From assembly GCA_015657535.1 (NCBI GenBank), contig JADHZB010001416.1, positions 1 through 44,225 of the forward strand: a stretch of DNA of 44,225 nucleotides, given 5' to 3'. The translations under genes and the position numbers were made by a program. Positions 40,701 to 44,225 of the stretch are shown here, one piece after another (the stretch's first letter is position 1; every line of letters starts with the position of its first letter). Below the pieces are notes generated by a model. That model saw nothing but the letters and a program-made list of their open reading frames with translations, searched no databases and had not been told where the DNA came from. The DNA is from Nephromyces sp. MM_2019 (lineage: Eukaryota > Apicomplexa > Aconoidasida > Nephromycida).

Positions 40701-43700
40701 GTCTTCTTCAGCTCTCTCTTATGCGAATCACTCTTCTTCCTTTTTAGCGTTTTCTTCTTCTTCTTCTTCAACTCTCCCTTCATCCTCAGCTCTGCCTTCC
40801 TACTCAACTCTCCCTTCATCCTCAGCCCTCCCTTTCTCTTCAACTAGTCACCACCAGAGGTTTAGCACTAGTAACTTCCCAATGAGTGAAAGGAGGATAG
40901 AGAAAGAAGGAAAACCCTCGCAGAATCGCTTAGAAGTTGAAAGTCTTTTACTATTAGATCAACTTGGCTTGCTTCCTGAGTTGCTAGTTTACGTTGAAAG
41001 TGCATATGCTAATGCTCATGTGTTGAAGGGGCTGCTTGTACACACAAGTAGCACTACTCTGGAGCATGTAGAAGCAGCAAAACCTAAAGCTTATTCGCCT
41101 CTCATTTCTAGAGAAAAGTGTGCGGATAAAATGAGAGCTGCTGATGAGGGCAACTATAGATCCTCCCTCAGAGGATGGAAGCAGGAAGAAGACGATGCTA
41201 AGTTCTCATTTGCAGGGTTGAATCTGGTGAGTGTATGTATGTGCCGGGTGGAATCAGGATGATTGTGCTAGTGTATAGTAGCACCCTTTGTGTGAAGTTG
41301 TTTTTTGTGTTTCATTTGTTGTGTGTGTAGCTCATGCTTTGTGCTTGGAGTGTGTTTTATACTTGAAAAAGCGTGTGTGTGTTGGTCGTGTGTTTCTATA
41401 CGCAGGAGGCGGGTAAGAGGAAATGGGGGCTATTATAAAAAACCCATGAGATAATACTGCTTTGGGGTGCACGATGGAGTTTTGTGTGTGTGTGTGTGTT
41501 TATAGCGTGGTGTATAGCATCACTTGCTTAGGGATATACTTGTAGCTTTTTTTGTGGGTGTGGGGTAGTGTTATATTGTCATATCTCTTACGTTGCTATT
41601 TCCTGCATAATCTCAGTGGTTCATACGAAATTTCACGATTGGCTAGGCGTGAATCCCTCATTATGTAAACGCTGTCAAGATGTGTGTGTGTGTCTAATGT
41701 TTCTTGGCTACCATGCTTTGTATGAAGAATCAGTATTAAGGGATTTGAACTTCATTCATAGAAGTGTATAGTCGCTTCCTCCTCTCTGCATTCTCTGTCT
41801 ATTTACTCTTGATTTTACCTCAATTTTCCCACCTCCTCTCCCCTCCTCATTATCTCCCCTCCCCCCTACCCCCTTTCCCACCTTCCAACTCCCTCGCACC
41901 TCCCCTCCAACTCCCTCGCGCCTACTCCTCCCCCTTGCCTTTCTCCCACATCATCCTCTCTCATTTCATCCTCCCCTCCCAACTCACTTTTCCCTAGGCA
42001 CCCACCACACCCCCCCCTCCTAACTCACCCCCCTGCTCAACCCCCACCTCCCTCCCCTTCTTCCCAAATACCATCCCCTCTGATGTTGAAAACTTCAGAA
42101 AAGCTTGTCTCGTCAGCAAATCAAGAGAAGACCTCCCCACTCTGAATCTTCTCAACATGCCCACACACCAGGAAGAAGCACAAGAGATTCCCCTCCTCTC
42201 CCCTCCTCCTCATTCTCACCCACCTCTGATTCCTCCATACACCCGTATTCTACCAGATCATCTGGAATGCCTAGTTCTCATGCTGAGCTTGACTTTTTCC
42301 AAGCTCTTGTTTCTGTGCTTCTTCCTCTTCATATCGTCAACCGTGGAACCTTAACTAAGTGGATTCTTCATCCAAAGCCTATAGTTAAGTATTACACCCT
42401 CTTCTTCATAGAAGCCATGATAGATCGTCTGAACTGGCTTTGTAGCAAACTGAGGATGGCGATAAACTTTCTACTGTTTAAACTGATTGATGAAGAAGGC
42501 GAAAGATTGAGAAACCATGGATCTTCCTTCTTCTTATTCAAAGAATCACTCGCTAACTCGATCTCTGAGCGTGTGTGTGGAGTGATTCAGTCAGAGTTCT
42601 ATAAGTATCTGCCTGATTTCAATGCTTATCTCAGCATTAGAGGAGATATAAAGCTTCCTCTTCATATGGATGAACGAGGAGAAGGGGGGAAAACGATGTT
42701 TAGAGTTGAAGAGATTGCCATTGTGAAGGATGCATCAGAAGAAGGTGAGGGGCAGCTTGAGAGAGGAATATAAGGGTGGATGTCTGCGTGGGAGGGGTTA
42801 GTGAGTGGAGTTTTGCTCTGTGTGTGTATGTGGGTAGGTGGTGAGGTTGATATTTGCTGTGTGTATGTGGGTGTGCTTGTGGGAATGTGTGGGTGGATGT
42901 GCACTTGTGTGTGGATGTGCACTTGTGTGTGGATGTGCACTTGTGTGTCGATGTGCACTTGTGTGTCGATGTGCACTTGTGTGTGGATGTGCACTTGTGT
43001 GTCGATGTGCACTTGTGTGTCGATGTGCACTTGTGTGTGAATGTGCACTTGTGTGTGAATGTGCACTTGTGTGTGAATGTGCACTTGTGTGTGGATGTGC
43101 CCTTCTGAGTGGATAAGCACTTCCAACACATACCTGCCTTTTTCTTTTCTTCTACATTATTGATTCCCCTGCCTGTTTTTGTTAGATGAAGAAGATGAGC
43201 AAGAAGATGATTTAATATTAGGAAATGTCAATCTTCAATCTCTTCAATCTGGAGAATCTCCTTCCAGTATGAAGCTTCCTCAGAAAATGAAGAGGGAAGA
43301 AGTTCCTATTTCTTTCTCTTTAATGCTGACTTACTTACTTGACTTTGATGAGTCTTGGAGTTGCTCTGAAGCTTCTCTGCTTTATACTAGGTAGTGAAAC
43401 AGCTGATTGGGCGTTTGCTTAGCATTTTACTCTTGTGTGTGCGTGTGTTGTGTGTGTGCGTTGCGTGTGTATGAAAGTGCTTTCGTACAGTCGTTGATGT
43501 GATGTGTGTGTGTGTGTGTGTGTGAAAGTGTTTTGAGTGCTACTATGGTTGTGTAAGTTTCGTGTGTGAAAGTGTTTTGAATAATAATGTGTAAATGTGT
43601 TGATACGCCTTATTACGTCTGTTTCATTGCATGCTCTTTTGTGTGTGCAGTGAGGACGCGCGAATCTAGTGGTTCGCGTGTGTGTGTGCTATTCGCTTCT

Positions 43701-43953
43701 TTTCTGTGCTGCAAGTTTTTAAGAATTTGCAGCTGTTATCATATATCTTTACTTTGGAAATTGCGGTTATTTTCCCTCCTTTGGTTTACGCACACACACA
43801 AACAAACGAACTTGTATCTACTGCTCCGTTTGAGTAGCTGTGTGTACTTTTGACTCCTTATCTTCAGGTGGTGCTCTACCCTTAAGGCATTGTGTGTGTC
43901 TTTCCCAATGGCACTGCTAGAATATGGTTTCGATTGGTCCCAGCTTCTATCAG
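37786..43953 (+). CDS. URB1: URB1/Npa1 nucleolar pre-ribosomal-associated protein, 5' part, cut by the right edge
   Basis: Npa1/URB1 is a very large helical-repeat protein acting in early 60S ribosomal assembly in the nucleolus. Exons seen: 37786-41226, 42099-42744, 43186-43390, 43868-43953, with phases 0, 1, 2 and 1 after each, all matching. The ATG at 37786 follows an in-frame TGA at 37756; Met3 and Met7 are alternatives. Matches to the human protein in order: AVRQQYLYLLATFF (about 545; human DVRQAYVQFALSFL), NILLSSTLSAQHKLSIFN (human NKNITKTQKVRFF region), HPKLYKKFFTRLSLSL (about 893; human CPDLLNKYFKEVTFSF), then NRGTLTKWILHPKPIVKYYT in exon 2 and YGFDWSQLL in exon 4 (human YNFDFSKLL). 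Residues 300-390 and 940-1030 are Ser-rich inserts with runs of serine. About 1,460 residues are present; human is 2,271, so about a third is probably missing beyond the edge. No full domain search was possible. Confidence 0.87.
41774..42068. repeat. Long C-rich polypyrimidine tract before the URB1 exon 2 acceptor
   Basis: Almost 300 bases dominated by C and T (CCCTCC and CTCCC units, CCCCCCTACCCCC, CACCCCCC), ending about 30 bases before the acceptor TTCAG at 42098. Transcribed sense strand. It may act as a splicing signal or be an expanded simple repeat; the length is unusual for a branch-to-acceptor tract. Confidence 0.85.
42894..43107. repeat. 18-base minisatellite, about 12 copies
   Basis: Unit GATGTGCACTTGTGTGTG, in URB1 intron 2. 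All three plus frames and two minus frames stay open across it because 18 is divisible by 3; these frames are not genes. Variants occur in blocks: G G G C C G C C A A A G at the base two before ATGTGCAC (GGATG, CGATG, GAATG types). Confidence 0.97.
43503..43524. repeat. (TG)11 microsatellite
   Basis: Plus-strand TG run in URB1 intron 3, sense-strand TG. Similar shorter runs are at about 41483-41500 and 41682-41693. Confidence 0.95.
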
Positions 43954-44080
43954 GTACTTGAAAACTTTTTTTTCTGTTATCTAATGATGCCTTGTGTGTG
44001 TTGCGCCATAGCTGCTTGGGTATGTTGTGTGTGCGTGACCAAGTTTGTTTATGGTGATTTTAGTCTTGATATGTGTGGTG

Positions 44081-44225
44081 TCTATTTGGTGTGTGCGGTA
44101 CCTAATTTAGGTGTTGGGCGCCTATTGTGTGTGTGTGGCGCCTATTGTGTGTGTGTGGCGCCTAGTTTAAGTGTGTGGCGCCTAGTTTAAGTGTGTGGCG
44201 CCTAGTTTAAGTGTGTGGCGCCTAG
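44081..44225. repeat. 20-base minisatellite running off the right edge
   Basis: Exact 20-base register from 44101: one diverged copy, two CCTATTGTGTGTGTGTGGCG copies, then three identical CCTAGTTTAAGTGTGTGGCG copies and a partial one at the edge. Bases 44081-44100 may be a further decayed copy. Each junction makes the palindrome GGCGCC. It lies in the URB1 intron after exon 4. Confidence 0.95.

Noticed and set aside
42662..43129. Minus frame of about 155 codons with HTQVHI repeats, and three plus frames
   Set aside because: Produced by the 18-base intronic minisatellite, whose unit length keeps frames open; partly antisense to URB1 exon 2.

Overview
The window is nuclear DNA from an intron-rich eukaryote. 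The genes are cut by GT-AG introns of 67 to about 1,240 bases in phases 0, 1 and 2. Conserved proteins carry long low-complexity inserts and serine runs, and non-coding DNA is AT-rich with many (CA/TG) tracts. Nothing prokaryotic, viral or transposon-like was recognised. Low-complexity inserts inside housekeeping proteins would suit a protist, for example an alveolate or apicomplexan relative, but that is a weak inference.

Four protein genes are supported, all rebuilt exon by exon so that intron phases agree. (1) Bases 1-256, minus: the first two exons of a ubiquitin gene that runs off the left edge. (2) 8349-18954, minus: a 14-exon gene for a TBL1/Ebi/Sif2-type protein (LisH domain plus WD40 propeller, about 610 residues), a corepressor subunit partnering HDAC3-class deacetylases in other eukaryotes. 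(3) 26952-32613, minus: a 7-exon gene for the CAF-1 middle subunit (CHAF1B/p60/Cac2, about 958 residues), a histone H3-H4 chaperone component. (4) 37786 to the right edge, plus: the 5' part of URB1/Npa1, a large nucleolar protein needed for 60S ribosome assembly, with four exons seen.

Between the genes lie AT-rich stretches at 257-8348, about 21.0-26.95 kb and about 34.8-37.8 kb where I see no convincing gene. Introns and probable 5' leader regions are full of CA/TG tracts and minisatellites with units of about 13, 18, 20, 28, 30, 45 and 65 bases. The TG-rich strand is mostly the transcribed sense strand: plus-strand CA over the two long minus genes, plus-strand TG over URB1. This makes the transcription units visible by eye.

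CHAF1B and URB1 are head to head, so 32.6-37.8 kb should hold both promoters. TBL1 and CHAF1B are both chromatin WD40 proteins, but nothing shows co-regulation. I found no clear sign of a wholly new system. The most interesting signals are the strand-oriented intronic TG repeats, an ambiguous TBL1 end (a TAA stop overlapping a splice donor), and the large insert in CHAF1B.
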